Assembly: GCA_033439685.1 (NCBI GenBank)
Contig: JAUEDM010000003.1
Coordinates: 1,828,001-1,892,000 of the forward strand
Origin: Apodospora peruviana
Lineage: Eukaryota > Ascomycota > Sordariomycetes > Sordariales > Lasiosphaeriaceae
Reading direction: 5' to 3'
Length of the DNA stretch: 64,000 nucleotides
Below the pieces are notes generated by a model that saw only the letters and a program-made list of their open reading frames with translations, was not told where the DNA came from and searched no databases. The translations under genes were made by a program, and so were the position numbers. The number at the start of each line of letters is the position of its first letter. The first letter of the stretch is position 1. Positions 33,758 through 43,991 of the stretch are shown in pieces.

Positions 33758-36649
33758 ATGCCCGGTCCTCGCTCATTCACCGAGTGGATGGTCGGCCAAA
33801 ACATCCCCAACACCAAAAAGAAACGAGACACCCCTACAGCATCTGGTAGTCATGAAGTCTTCAAGTTTGAAGTTACAACCGATGATGAGACTGACACAGA
33901 CTCGGTCAAAGTCACATACCCGCGTACACGTACCACGGGCAAGAGGAGCTCGGCACAACCAGTTCGCAAGTTGCAAGTCAAGAAGACCGTTAGGTTCTCA
34001 GAAGACGAAGAGGAAGAGGAAACGGAATCTCCGCCCCCAACTCCAGTCAAGTCTGCCATGAAAAAGAAGCCAAAGCCGAAGCCGGTTGTTGAGAGCACAG
34101 ATGAGGAGGAATCGAGTCCCGAGGCAAGTGACAGCGAGCCGGCAATGAGTCCACCACGAAAGTCTGGACGCCAGAAGAATGCAAAGCTCAAGAAATCAAA
34201 GAAGCCTAAACTCGAGGTCTCTGAGTCGGACACCGCGGAGTCTGAGTCTGAGGCAGTCTCAGAGAGTGAGGCCGAGTCTACCGAGGAGGAAGTCGTCGTG
34301 CTCTTGAAGAAGAAGGAAAAGACGCCAAAAGGCAAAAAGATACACGAGGAGGCCTCGCCCAGTGAATCAAGCGCGGCAGAGTCGTCCGCGCGTGAGTCTG
34401 AAGCGGAGCGTTTCAAGAAGGCGGAGGCGCAAGCGCAGGTGCTGAATGAGAACCTGGTGCGTATGCTCAGTGTCTTAACTGCCAAGCCAGAGCCCAAGGC
34501 CACGCCGGAGCCCGAGCCGGTAAAAAAACAGGAAGATAAGAAGGAAAAAGGCGATGTTGAGGAGAAGAGAGAGCCAAAGGCTAAGGGGAAAGGCAATGAC
34601 AAAGATAAGCCTAAAGAGAAGGAGGATGACAATGTCAAGGCCAATGGAAAGGAGAACGCCAAGTCCAATGAGAAGGGGAAAGGGAAACAGAAGCCCGCCA
34701 AGTCATGCGGTGGGGACGCGAAGCCGACAGAGAAGCCGAAGGACTCAACTGCGGCTCCAGCTGCCGCTGACGCAACCAAGCCTACGACTACTAATTGGAC
34801 CCCTTTTCCTCCCCGGGAAATAAGACAACCCAACCTCATGATGCCAGTCCGGTCTAAGACTATCCAGGTCGAGCATGTAATTGAGGACCCGACTCAAGAT
34901 CCACGCCCAAACACCTTCCTTGATCAGGAGCACGATATCGCACGGGTTTATCATGGGCCGTACTGGGGCAACCCCTATGGAGCTCTATACCCCCGTAAAA
35001 CCACCGATGTACCCGTTGCTCCTCCTAGCATGTCCCATCCGCTCAACTCTCGATATGATTGGGGCACCATGCCCGAGCGACACTATTCTTACGAGCATTA
35101 CCCTTATCACTATGGCAGGTACGCCGGTCTGCCACATATGCAGCCACCTTATGGGCCATCTTATGGGCCACCTCCGGAGCATATGCACCCGATGTATCAC
35201 CAACAGCCAAATGATATGCCAGGACTGCCTCCTCGCGGGCAGCAGCATACAACCTGGCAAGATCCGCGAGCCACTCAGCATACCGTTCCGGAAGGACCTC
35301 CAAGGACCGAAGAGAAGAAAGGCGCGCCAGTAGGGCTCTCTGGTTTACCTGCTGATTTCAAGGGAGATCCCTTTGCGGTCTGGGGACTTCCTCCTTATTA
35401 CCATAAGGACAATCCGAGGCCTCCTTCGAAGGAAGGCTCGAAAGCCGGGTCAAAGAAGGATGCCTCAAAGGCAGGATCTCCGGGCCAGAATGCATGGGGT
35501 GTTACTTCTCCTAACAACAACAACAACCAGGGCTGGGGAGTTACATCCCCAAATAATAATAATAACAACAATGACTGGGGAAATGGCAATGAAAACGATA
35601 AGCCAGCTTCAAACCAGTGGGATGGCAGCCGTCGTGGCAGCAATCATAATAATGACTGGAATAATGATAAACCAGCTTCCACCAACGGCGACAACTGGGG
35701 TGTGAGCAACGACAATAACCAGAACAGCAATTGGGGCAATGAGAAGCCAGCCTCCAATCATGGCAGTGGCCGGGGAAGCAATAACGGCAACAACCAGAAT
35801 AATAACTGGGGAAATGAAAAGCCAGCGTCCATTCATGGTAACGGCTGGGGATCCAATAACGGCTCCCGTGCAAGCAAGAAAGGCAGTCAAACCGGTACTG
35901 GCTGGGAACCCCCGCCACCAGGCGCTCAGGATTGGAATCCCCCACCGTTCCGCGCTCCTGTGAGCGATGTCGGTGGTCCACTGTCAGAGGCTGGCAGATC
36001 TGCTGGCCGCGAGTACCTCAACAGCAGCGGTAGACCCAAGGCAGACTGGAGTAAGGATTTCTCTCCGCCAGCCACAGGCCTCGGCATTCATCCGACGCCC
36101 GATGGCTACCGTCCCAGCGGCTTTCACGTGCCTTCACCCGAGAACTTACCGGCTGGCGGCGACAAGATGCCGGGAGCATGGAACTCGGGCGTGGCTCCCA
36201 AGGGTACACCAGATCTCGAGAATGGGCAGTGGAGTGAACTTCCCCAAACTCATCCCCGTCCGCCTTTTGGCCACAACAACAGCAGACAGGGTTCGCAGGC
36301 GTCGCGGATTCCGTCAAAAGGTAGATGGGATCCGCCGCCTAAGTGGGCTACCACCAGCGGTGGTGTCCGTCATGTCGCTTCCACAAACGGTGGTTATCGA
36401 GGCGGTCCGCCGCCGGCGGAAGAAAAGAGACCATGGGGGTCAGCAGTTGCGAGTTTTTGGAGTGGTTTCAATAGTAATGGTCAAAGGGCTGTTGACAAGG
36501 GCAAGGGAAAGGAGCAGGAGAACAACACATGGGACGGTCCGCCGCCGCCGCCGTCTCATCAGAGCGGCTATGCTGGTCAGTCGTCGTGGGCCGATCCTAC
36601 CGCAGCGCAGAGCACGAAGGAGCCCGGCGCGCCGATAGATGGATGGTGA
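33758..36649 (+). CDS. Large disordered protein with NDKPAS-type repeats
   Basis: A single uninterrupted frame of 963 codons. I recognise no family. The N-terminus (MPGPRSFTEWMVGQNIPNTK) is the best candidate for a conserved motif. Residues about 50-340 are an acidic/basic disordered region with KKTVRFSEDEEEEE, Ser/Glu runs and later Lys/Glu/Gly blocks (KGKGNDKDKPKEKEDDN). The middle has Tyr/Pro/His-rich repeats (PPYGPSYGPP). Then an Asn/Gly/Trp-rich region follows with spaced KPAS units and NNNNQGWG/NNNNDWG motifs. The C-terminal third is Pro/Gly/Trp-rich and ends PGAPIDGW. The composition suggests a scaffold or a phase-separating nucleic-acid-associated protein, but that is inference. Long antisense frames opposite it reflect its purine-rich coding strand. 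Confidence 0.8.
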   Translation: MPGPRSFTEWMVGQNIPNTKKKRDTPTASGSHEVFKFEVTTDDETDTDSVKVTYPRTRTTGKRSSAQPVRKLQVKKTVRFSEDEEEEETESPPPTPVKSAMKKKPKPKPVVESTDEEESSPEASDSEPAMSPPRKSGRQKNAKLKKSKKPKLEVSESDTAESESEAVSESEAESTEEEVVVLLKKKEKTPKGKKIHEEASPSESSAAESSARESEAERFKKAEAQAQVLNENLVRMLSVLTAKPEPKATPEPEPVKKQEDKKEKGDVEEKREPKAKGKGNDKDKPKEKEDDNVKANGKENAKSNEKGKGKQKPAKSCGGDAKPTEKPKDSTAAPAAADATKPTTTNWTPFPPREIRQPNLMMPVRSKTIQVEHVIEDPTQDPRPNTFLDQEHDIARVYHGPYWGNPYGALYPRKTTDVPVAPPSMSHPLNSRYDWGTMPERHYSYEHYPYHYGRYAGLPHMQPPYGPSYGPPPEHMHPMYHQQPNDMPGLPPRGQQHTTWQDPRATQHTVPEGPPRTEEKKGAPVGLSGLPADFKGDPFAVWGLPPYYHKDNPRPPSKEGSKAGSKKDASKAGSPGQNAWGVTSPNNNNNQGWGVTSPNNNNNNNDWGNGNENDKPASNQWDGSRRGSNHNNDWNNDKPASTNGDNWGVSNDNNQNSNWGNEKPASNHGSGRGSNNGNNQNNNWGNEKPASIHGNGWGSNNGSRASKKGSQTGTGWEPPPPGAQDWNPPPFRAPVSDVGGPLSEAGRSAGREYLNSSGRPKADWSKDFSPPATGLGIHPTPDGYRPSGFHVPSPENLPAGGDKMPGAWNSGVAPKGTPDLENGQWSELPQTHPRPPFGHNNSRQGSQASRIPSKGRWDPPPKWATTSGGVRHVASTNGGYRGGPPPAEEKRPWGSAVASFWSGFNSNGQRAVDKGKGKEQENNTWDGPPPPPSHQSGYAGQSSWADPTAAQSTKEPGAPIDGW
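35490..35885 (+). repeat. Degenerate tandem repeat coding Asn/Gly/Trp and KPAS units
   Basis: Within the 963-residue gene, units of about 16-28 codons recur with cores NDKPASNQ, NDKPASTN, NEKPASNH and NEKPASIH, each separated by Asn-rich Trp-Gly stretches. AAT/AAC triplet runs (35514-35575) add to the length. Copy number is likely to vary between strains. Confidence 0.75.
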
Positions 36650-37439
36650 TTTGGTGATGGCTGGTTGCTTGTTTAAGTTATAATGTGTTCAATATTTGAG
36701 GATATGGCATGGCATGGCATGGACATGGAGATGGGTTAACAAGGCGTTGGGTTTCATAATCAAAGGGGTTAGCTGATAAACTAAGATACAGCGGTCATTT
36801 GATACCCGTAGTTATAATGCCGAATCTAGGTATGTATTGTACGTCCTGTTTTTATCCGCTGGGTTTCGATTTCGTAGGCAAGGCAGTGAGTGGCAATGCA
36901 ACTACCTACCTACCATGAGATATACAGTACCGGGCAGCAGGATAGTTGATCATACGCAAGTACGGAATAGTTTCGGTCGACTAGTTTATTCCTGAATGGG
37001 GCTTACATATACCGTCAGAGGAATTGAGTGGAAGAAGGACATTATCAGGGCAAGCGGAAATCACATGAGACGAAATCCAGCACCTGCAAGTATAGTTCAT
37101 AATGAATGAGTGGCATGTTGATGAGGCGCGCTCGACGACCCCAGCCAGACCAGCTGATAGAGGTCGTCGGTCTTGCACATAAAGCTACCATAGACACGAA
37201 AAGCAACGACAGACAAGCTCCTAAGAACACGTTACCCGAAAGAGAAACCATTCCCAGCCCCCTTCAAAGAGTGGGTGTGTTAAACATATCACTCTTTCAA
37301 GTGCTGTTCCTTCTCACAAATTTCATGCCAATATCCCTCTACTGGAAAGAAAGCAAATTGTTGATGGGGAAGTGACCGAGACACTATCAAAGTCATGGCT
37401 GGCAGTTTCCTGCCGCCAAGACTGCCCTCCTCGAGACCC
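36650..37439. other. Convergent intergenic region
   Basis: Lies between the plus-strand 963-residue gene and the minus-strand eIF5 gene, so it should hold both 3' ends. It has a short TGGCA repeat (36702-36723) and a TACCTACCTACC patch (about 36903). No gene seen. Confidence 0.5.
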
Positions 37440-38795
37440 CTACTCATCATCGGATTCCTCCTCATCGGATTCCTCCTCGGCTTCGGCAAGCCAGGTGAGG
37501 AAGGGTTCGGCGGCCTTGCGGACCTTCTTGGAGGTGGCAAGATCGACGTACTTCTTGGAAGCCCTGGAACCCCACTTGGTCACGACCTCCTCGGAGACAA
37601 GGTCGTGGTTATAGTAGAGGTGCAGGATGGTAGTGACCTTGCCGATCAACTCGGGATGGTCCTTGCTGAGCTGGCCAATGAGGCGCTCGGTGCCGCCAAG
37701 AAGGGCCTTCTCATGACGTTCAGAGGTAACCATCTTGAAGGGGTTAGCGATATACTTTCAGCAAAAAAACATCGACACCAACGGGATCCAACATACCTGC
37801 TTCAAGATGCCCACATGCTTGGGGATCTGAGAAACAATGTTCTCATCAAAGATGGTCTGGACCAAAACCATAATGGTGCGGTGCTTGGCCTCAATTCCGA
37901 GCTCCTTTGCCTGGACATAGATAGCAATGTCGTCAACGTTGTCAATGCCACCCGTCTCCTCAGCATGCTCCTGGATCCAAGTGCCCAGCTGATCATAGAC
38001 GGTGTTGCCACCACCTTCACCCTCGTCCTCCTCGTCATCACCGTTGAGAACAAGCTTCGTCTTGAACTCGCCCGGGAGTTGCTCCTGGCGGGCCTTGACG
38101 GCCTCGGCGCTCATATCCACAGCCCAATCGTCATCCTTGACTTCGACTTCCTTGATCTCGAGACTCTGAGCTTCAGCCTTGATCTTGCGAGTGAGAGCAT
38201 CGTCATCGCTAGCGTAATCTAGGTTCTTGTCCTCGCCGTTAGGAGAAGCCTGGTCAGAGCCATCGTCGCCTCCGGATCCGTTCTCCTTGTCACCATTCTT
38301 GCCGTTTTGCTTAGCCTTGCGAGCAGCCTTGCGCTCAGCCTTGTCCTTCTTGCCCTTCTTGGGTGCGTTCTTGAGGATGAAGCCCGTGAGCTTCAGCGAA
38401 GGAAGGACGGTGGTGATACGGCCGCAGGCCTTGCAGTCAAGAGTAATGTTACCGCCGTTGATGTGGACATCGGTCTCGGGATTCTGGCACGGCTTGCAAA
38501 GGACGAAGTTCTTGATGAACCCGTCAAGCAGCTCCTGCAGCTTGGAGGCCTCATGGGCACCGTTGATGATCCAGCGGTCGTCGGCGGGATCAATATTGGT
38601 CTGGGCGCCGAGCTCAAAACCGAAGTACTTGATGAGATAGGAACCAGGGCGAGCCAGAGACTGGGCCACGCTGCTCAGGTTAACAACAACGGTTTTGATA
38701 CCATTGCCCTTGCCCTCAATCTTGGTCTGGATCCGTTCCATCTTGTACCGGTAGAAGGGATCCGGGTTGTCCCGCTGAACGTTGATGAGAGCCAT
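37440..38795 (-). CDS. TIF5: Translation initiation factor eIF5
   Basis: eIF5 is the GTPase-activating protein of eIF2 in the 43S/48S complex and helps control start-codon recognition. Exons 38795-37797 and 37733-37440 give 430 residues. The N-terminal domain has MALINVQRDNPDPFYRYKME with the catalytic arginine at about residue 16. A zinc-binding ribbon follows (CKPCQNPETDV, then LDCKACG). A Lys-rich linker (KKGKKDKAERKAARKAKQNG) and an acidic stretch precede the C-terminal W2/HEAT domain, which binds eIF2-beta and eIF3. The protein ends in an acidic/aromatic-box tail (FLTWLAEAEEESDEEESDDE). The intron (donor GTATGT, GCTAAC branch) precedes an in-frame ATG at 37733 that could be mistaken for a start. 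Confidence 0.96.
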
Positions 38796-40616
38796 GATTG
38801 CGGTATAGAAGGCAGATGATCTTGATATTTGGGCAAAGCTGAAGGGGTTCGATTTGAACGGATGTTCTCGGGAGGTTGCTGGAGGCGGAGGAGTTTAGAA
38901 GTTTAGTTGAACGGACTAGTCGGAAAGATCATGGATGATCTTGTTGGAATGGATAGAGGGGCGAATCGAGCCACACGGTCAGTTGAGGAAAGGACTTTGC
39001 GTGGACATAGGGTAGACCTGGTGATGATGATCGCAGGTATGCATTAACGCTGACAAGACGGTCGTCGTGTGGTGGTGATTTTCAACCGTCCGAACTGAGC
39101 TCTGTGCTACACGGTTTTCGCAATATGCGAAATGGTTGCAGCCTGACTGGAGGTGAGTGTCGGAAGACGGAGTCCTTGTCGTGCTGATACATAAACAACG
39201 CTGGGCTGCGTGTCAAGCTTGAGTGTGGTATATTTTTTTCCCTTCGTTCCTGAGGAGGAATGATCCTGTGGGCGGACGAGCGAGACGAGCGAGACGAGTG
39301 CGCGATGAATGATCAGAGGAAAAATTTTCTTTTCGTGTCGGTCGGGAGTCGAGGGGTTGTGGATGGTGGATGAACCCAAATCTGGGTGGGGAATGGGGAC
39401 GGCAGCCCGGCTACGGAGCAAACAGAGCAGCTAGAGGATGCAGAGCCAGATGCGGAATGCTGGAAGACAGTGGTTGACGGTTTCGCCTTTGAGAATCAAG
39501 GACGAAGTTGGTCGGGACCTGGATATAAGTAGTAGAGGTTATGGTTTGCAAGAGGGACAAAGTAGAAAAGTTTGTCGGAGTACAGTTTTTGATGTGGGAA
39601 AGGCACAAAGGTTGAGGAAAGAATGGCCCGAAGCAGAATAATGGTGTATGCTCCAGCAGGTTTGTCCGGGCCGGTCAGCAGCCTTCAGGCAGTGATCGGG
39701 ACTCTAGCAGGAACCTCGGCGTCTGAAGCAGCCACAGAGGGTAGCCGAATTCCACACGCGTCGCCCCTCTTGCCTGCCTGCCCAGGCTGCCCAGGCTGCC
39801 CAGCCGTGCCAGCCAGGTGTGCCAGTGGGAGGCTCCTGTTGCTTCCATTTGTTGCCCCTCCGTCCCGCCAGCGGAATTCCGGCGAGCCATTAATTGCGTG
39901 GAGGTTTCAATGACTCGTCTCCATTTCATCGCGAAACTAAAAAGGGTCTCGGTGTCATGGATTCTGGAATAGCCCTGATCCCGGGGCACTATTCCCCGCT
40001 ACCCGAGTCGATCTCGCGATTTCTTGATGCACTTCCGGCCCGTAAATCTCCTGTCCACGGGACTGGAGACATTTTTTCACTCCCGCTCCATGGAACCGCG
40101 AAACCAAGGCTTCTGAAACCCAAAGACAAGGTGGCCGGATTCTTTTGACCCCTCACTGTATCTTCTATGTCTACGGCCGGTCGAATAGGTCGGCGGGACA
40201 GCTACCAATGCCCTTCGCCGCCCTATATATTTAGGCACGATTTCATCGAAGCCTTGCCCAGTTTCCCATTTGAATTGTCAAGGCTGGGATGAAAGATGCA
40301 GAATCACCAAAAGCCAGGAGAGCAATCTGAAAGCAATCGTCGATAATCTCCTGTCAATCACCGCACGTGCGCTAACCATTTGCAGTCTCATGATATCATG
40401 AATCGCGCCTCTGTGCCCGATCTGCAAGCCTAGCGATGCATGTGAATGTCAAACAAACCAAGGCGGCAAACAAAAAGGTTGCTCTGCACGTATTCCGTAC
40501 CTAGCCCAAAGAAGGTCTCGCCTTGCAGGTTGCAGGCTGACAGCTGGCATGTGCAATTGTGCATGGTTCGGGTTCTTACACGGGATTGGTGTTGGGGGGT
40601 AACCCTAAATAACCTC
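38796..40616. other. eIF5 promoter and spacer to P450
   Basis: The part next to 38796 is the eIF5 leader and promoter and contains a short upstream ORF. From 39100 to 40616 I see no supported gene: only overlapping short frames, a GAGACGAGC repeat (about 39279-39300) and a CTGCC repeat (39768-39808). Confidence 0.45.
38903..38932 (-). other. Upstream ORF (9 codons) before eIF5
   Basis: On the minus strand an ATG at 38932 opens MIFPTSPFN and stops at 38903, 107 bases before the eIF5 ATG. It is the only ATG I see between 38796 and 38932 on that strand. Whether it is in the mRNA depends on the transcription start, which cannot be read here. Confidence 0.45.
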
Positions 40617-42500
40617 CTATGCCATCACCTCGCTCGTCGTCGGAATGAACCTGAGCAAGCATCTCTGTCCAAGCGGACGGGACGAGACGAGCTGGTCCGA
40701 CATCTCCATTGACTCGGGCGTCATTGTCTCGTCCGGGAGCGTGCTGAACTTCGAGTACACGGCTTGGAGCAACATCTTCATCTCGGCGAGTGCCAGGCTG
40801 CAGTGAAGTTGTCCTATTAGCAGGAGAGAGCGATGTGGCCCGGGATCACAGAGGACCAGATGGGGAAGCGGCTTCACTTACTGCTTACCAACACAGCCTC
40901 GGCCGCCGTTGGAAAAGGCGAACAAGAGCCTTCTTCTGTCAGCATCTCCTTTTTCATCCAGCCACCGGTCCGGTCGGAATGTATCTGGGTCCGGGAATAC
41001 GGTCTGTTCTATTCTTCCGACCGAGTAGGCCTGACAGCTAACTATTGTCCCTTCGGGCAAGATATAACCGTCGATTGTCCGTCCTCCGGGAGGCACATAA
41101 CGCGGCAGCGACATTGGAATGGCGGGAAAGCATCTGAGCCCTTCCATGACGACCGCGTCAAGATAGGGGAGCCTGTCAAAGCCGACCCCTGGGTTCCCAT
41201 GGAGCTCCTCGCGCAGCGTCTGTTGACAGTGGAGCGACGATGGCTGGGAGAGCTCCCACATCAGGAAACAGAGGGCATCTCCCGTCGTATCGATGCCAGC
41301 AACCATGTGATCGAGACATTCGGCAGCGACATCGAGTTCTTCTAACTGCGGGTTCCCGCGAAGGCGGTCGAGCAGCGTGAAGGCGGCTGCGTCCGTCTTG
41401 GAGCTGGTGTGGAGGACAAAGTCGTCCGCCATGGGCGTCTCACGTGGCTTCGCGAAAGAGTACAGTATTTTACCGAACACTCTGTGCAGTGTCGGGTTCC
41501 AGTAGCGCACCAGACGGTCTGACAGACAGGAGTATTTTGTTAGCCGGGAATCCTATGACCGTCTATTCGTTTAATCGGCTGGGCTCACTCTGCAGACTGT
41601 CGTCGAACGTCACCTCACGCATCATGTCCTCGTCTTGCTTGTTTTGCAGCGAGTCTGTTCCGTACGGGTGGAACAGGTGGTGGGTTACGCAGTCGAATGC
41701 GTACGAATGAAGGCCTGGATACACAGGGATGGGTCAATACAGCCACGTCAGGCCATGTCTCAACCGTTGGCGACATCTTCAACTTACAGACCTGGGGTAG
41801 TAACCACTCTCTGTCAGCTTTGTCTGGGGTCTATGTTACTGCATTCATCAATACCAAAAGGCAGAGCAAACATACATAAAGGTCGAGACTGCCGCTCACG
41901 CTCACCGAATCGAAACATCGCTTGACGAAACTTCCAGCTCGCTCCGCAATACCGTCGAGACTCGGTTTACGAACGATGTTGGTATTGGCGTACCGGTCTG
42001 CGATTATACGTTTCCTCTTGGCGTGCTAGCAAGCCACCCGTCAACACCGTCTGCGATCTTACATATGTACAAGCAACACTCACATCGTCCTTATTCAAGG
42101 TAGTAAACATAGTCCTATTTTTTGGGTCAGTAATTCGTTCCAACGACACCTAACGTACGTTGCCCAAGAAAATATACCTCCGCTCATAGACCTTGAACAG
42201 GTCATAAAACTCCGTCTTGTCATAACCGCTCCCACCGGAGCAATAAATCTCCTTGACGGCGGCTGTGGACGCAAACGCGACTTCGTTGGGTGCGATGCGT
42301 ACCGCCGGGCCGTAGGTCTTGTGTAAGGCGTGGATGTACCGTGTCCGTTTGGCTATGAATTCGTTGTATTTGAGGACCAAGGACGTGAAGCGTGCGTACC
42401 AGGGGCCCGGGATGCGGTTAAGAGGCGATGAGAGGGCTTGGCGGACTGTGTTGGCTATGACTCCAACCAGGAAGACGAGGAAAATAAAAGGTGCAAACAT
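40617..42500 (-). CDS. Cytochrome P450 monooxygenase with 4-nt micro-exon
   Basis: Membrane-bound fungal P450 of unknown substrate. My exons on the minus strand are 42500-42178, 42114-42084, 42025-41876, 41791-41788, 41714-41589, 41518-40889 and 40813-40617. They total 1461 bases and close exactly at 486 residues. An N-terminal membrane anchor (MFAPFIFLVFLVGVIANTV) is followed by the Pro-rich hinge LNRIPGPWYARFTS. The I-helix oxygen-binding motif is AGIDTT (about 285-290), the K-helix ExxR is EGLR (about 337), then FRPDRW, and the haem loop is FSNGGRGCVG with the ligand Cys at about 420. The haem loop is split by the last intron. The fourth exon is only GTCT; it restores the phase and yields LDLYVCLHSYAFDC, as expected for this type of P450. 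No backbone synthase lies nearby, so a role in detoxification or a scattered pathway is equally possible. Confidence 0.88.
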
Positions 42501-42933
42501 GATCGTGGCCGTCTCCTCTCACACTCTTGGGTGATAATCTCTGGCTGGGTTTATGACAAGGCTCGCCGTCGTCAAGAAGCTAAGAATTATCCAAGGTAAG
42601 ATGAGGTTACAAACTGGTACCTAGGTAGTTATCTTTGATCCGATAAAGCTAAGCCGTAACACAAACCCCTGCCTGTCCCCGTCGTTGATGCAAAGGTCGG
42701 AGGTCAAACCGCCGGCGGCGCGGGGTTCAGAACTTTAGATCCCCGCAGCCTTCTATAACGGATCAAGGTACCTATAGCCACCAACAATCGCCTGCCCTTT
42801 TTCTCTTTCATCGTAGGCACTTCGGTCCAGCTAGGTACCTGACCATAACAGAACTGCTTGATCTCCATTATCATGTTAATACGGATTACAAAGTGATATC
42901 ATGCTAGCAAATACCTGGTATAAAATAGTAGAA
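42501..42933. other. Spacer between P450 and small Cys-rich gene
   Basis: It should contain the P450 promoter. Seen: GGTACCTAGGTAG (about 42617-42629), a CGATAA GATA-type site (about 42639) and another GGTACCT near 42769. No gene. Confidence 0.5.
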
Positions 42934-43281
42934 TTACAGTTCCTCTTTCTTTTCCGTAGTCTTGCTGCTGCTGCTGCCGCCGCCACCACCAATCCAGCCC
43001 TTCAGAAATCCCGGCATGGCCATCTTCGCCTGGGGCGGGTATGCCCTGCCGCCGACGTCGACCTTGGGCTCGCACGTGCACCACTTATCCTCGGGCACGT
43101 TGGCGAAGACGCCGGGGATGTGGCTGCCGCAGCCTCTCCAGGCTTGCTTTGCTACATTTCCCAGACATAGATTGGTCAGTGAGTGAGTCTGACTGGTTGG
43201 TTGGGATGTGCTGGCTGCATTGCATGCGCCATGAGGTACCTAGCACTTACAACAAGTTGGGCAGGTAGCTCCGTAACACAT
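42934..43281 (-). CDS. Small Cys-rich conserved fungal protein, 82 residues
   Basis: A two-exon gene on the minus strand: 43281-43251 and 43151-42934. The first exon encodes only MCYGATCPTC plus one base. Splicing (donor GTAAGT, acceptor TGTAG) joins it to SKQAWRGCGSHIPGVFANVP, then EDKWCTCEPKVDVGGRAYPP, and ends in a Gly/Ser/Lys-rich tail. The Cys pattern (CxxxxCxxC, then GCG, then CTCEPK) matches a widespread family of small uncharacterised ascomycete proteins that start MCY.ATCPTCSK. The paired Cys suggest zinc binding, which is inference. No signal peptide, so probably intracellular. It sits between a P450 and a SidJ-like hydrolase on the same strand. Confidence 0.82.
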
Positions 43282-43991
43282 TTTGATTTTAGGTTGTACC
43301 GGTAGGTGATAAGGGATGATGAGTGGCTGAAAACCGAGTTTTGGTTTTCGTCAAAATTGTAATGTTAAGGTCGTTTGTTGTTGTGGATTCAGAAGGTGGA
43401 TTTTCCCCCAAGTAGCCAGAAGAAAGACAAAAACGAGATCGTCGTACCTTAGCTTTACTTATATACGAACGAAATTCATATATAGACCTAGATAACTTAT
43501 AATCATGAGCTATCTGATTACCAATTTGATATAGGGACCTGATGATAATGGCGGCGGCTGGTCGAAGGGTCGCCGACCGAACTTGCTCGGCGGCCGGGAC
43601 ACGGCAGGGAGGCGGGATTTTTCAAGTCGCCGACCTTGTAAAAATACCGGGCACCCACTAAAACCGGTACTACGTAATATACAGCGGCCCGGGGACCACC
43701 ATTATCCCGTCACCACCCAGTGTTGCCCGGAGGCCGGGAAAGGGAGGTGGTCGCCGAAATGATCGTATAGTTGGTTATATCCAAAAGTCCGTCGGCGACG
43801 TGAATATATCATTCCATTGTCCCTCTAATTTATCTCTGGAACCATGTCATGAATTGAGGTATTAGTAGGTATGTTTTGATTCCCTTCCAGTGGCTTCCAC
43901 CAACATGGGAAGAAAACATCATCCACTCTAGATATTTTTTTTTCCCCTCGAAGAAGAAAGAACTTGGTAATCCCAACCCCTAGAAAATGGT
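43282..43991. other. Intergenic region with GTCGCCGAC repeats
   Basis: No gene. The part 43569-43799 carries repeated GTCGCCGAC words bounded by an inverted pair (listed separately). The sequences on either side are AT-richer. Confidence 0.5.
43569..43799. repeat. Possible small inverted-repeat element (GTCGCCGAC ends)
   Basis: GTCGCCGAC at 43569-43577 is matched by the inverted GTCGGCGAC at 43791-43799. The similarity extends imperfectly inward (GTCGCCGACCGAACTTG against GTCGCCGACGGACTTTTG). Another direct copy is at 43626-43634 and a partial one at 43750-43757. The GC-rich block sits in AT-richer sequence. It could be a decayed MITE-like element or a cluster of protein-binding sites. I cannot see a clear target-site duplication. 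Confidence 0.35.

Noticed and set aside
33850..34839. 329-codon minus-strand open frame opposite the 963-residue gene
   Set aside because: It is the antisense of a purine-rich, Glu/Lys/Ser-coding region, which rarely yields stops on the other strand. Its translation is Phe/Ser/Leu runs without domain features.
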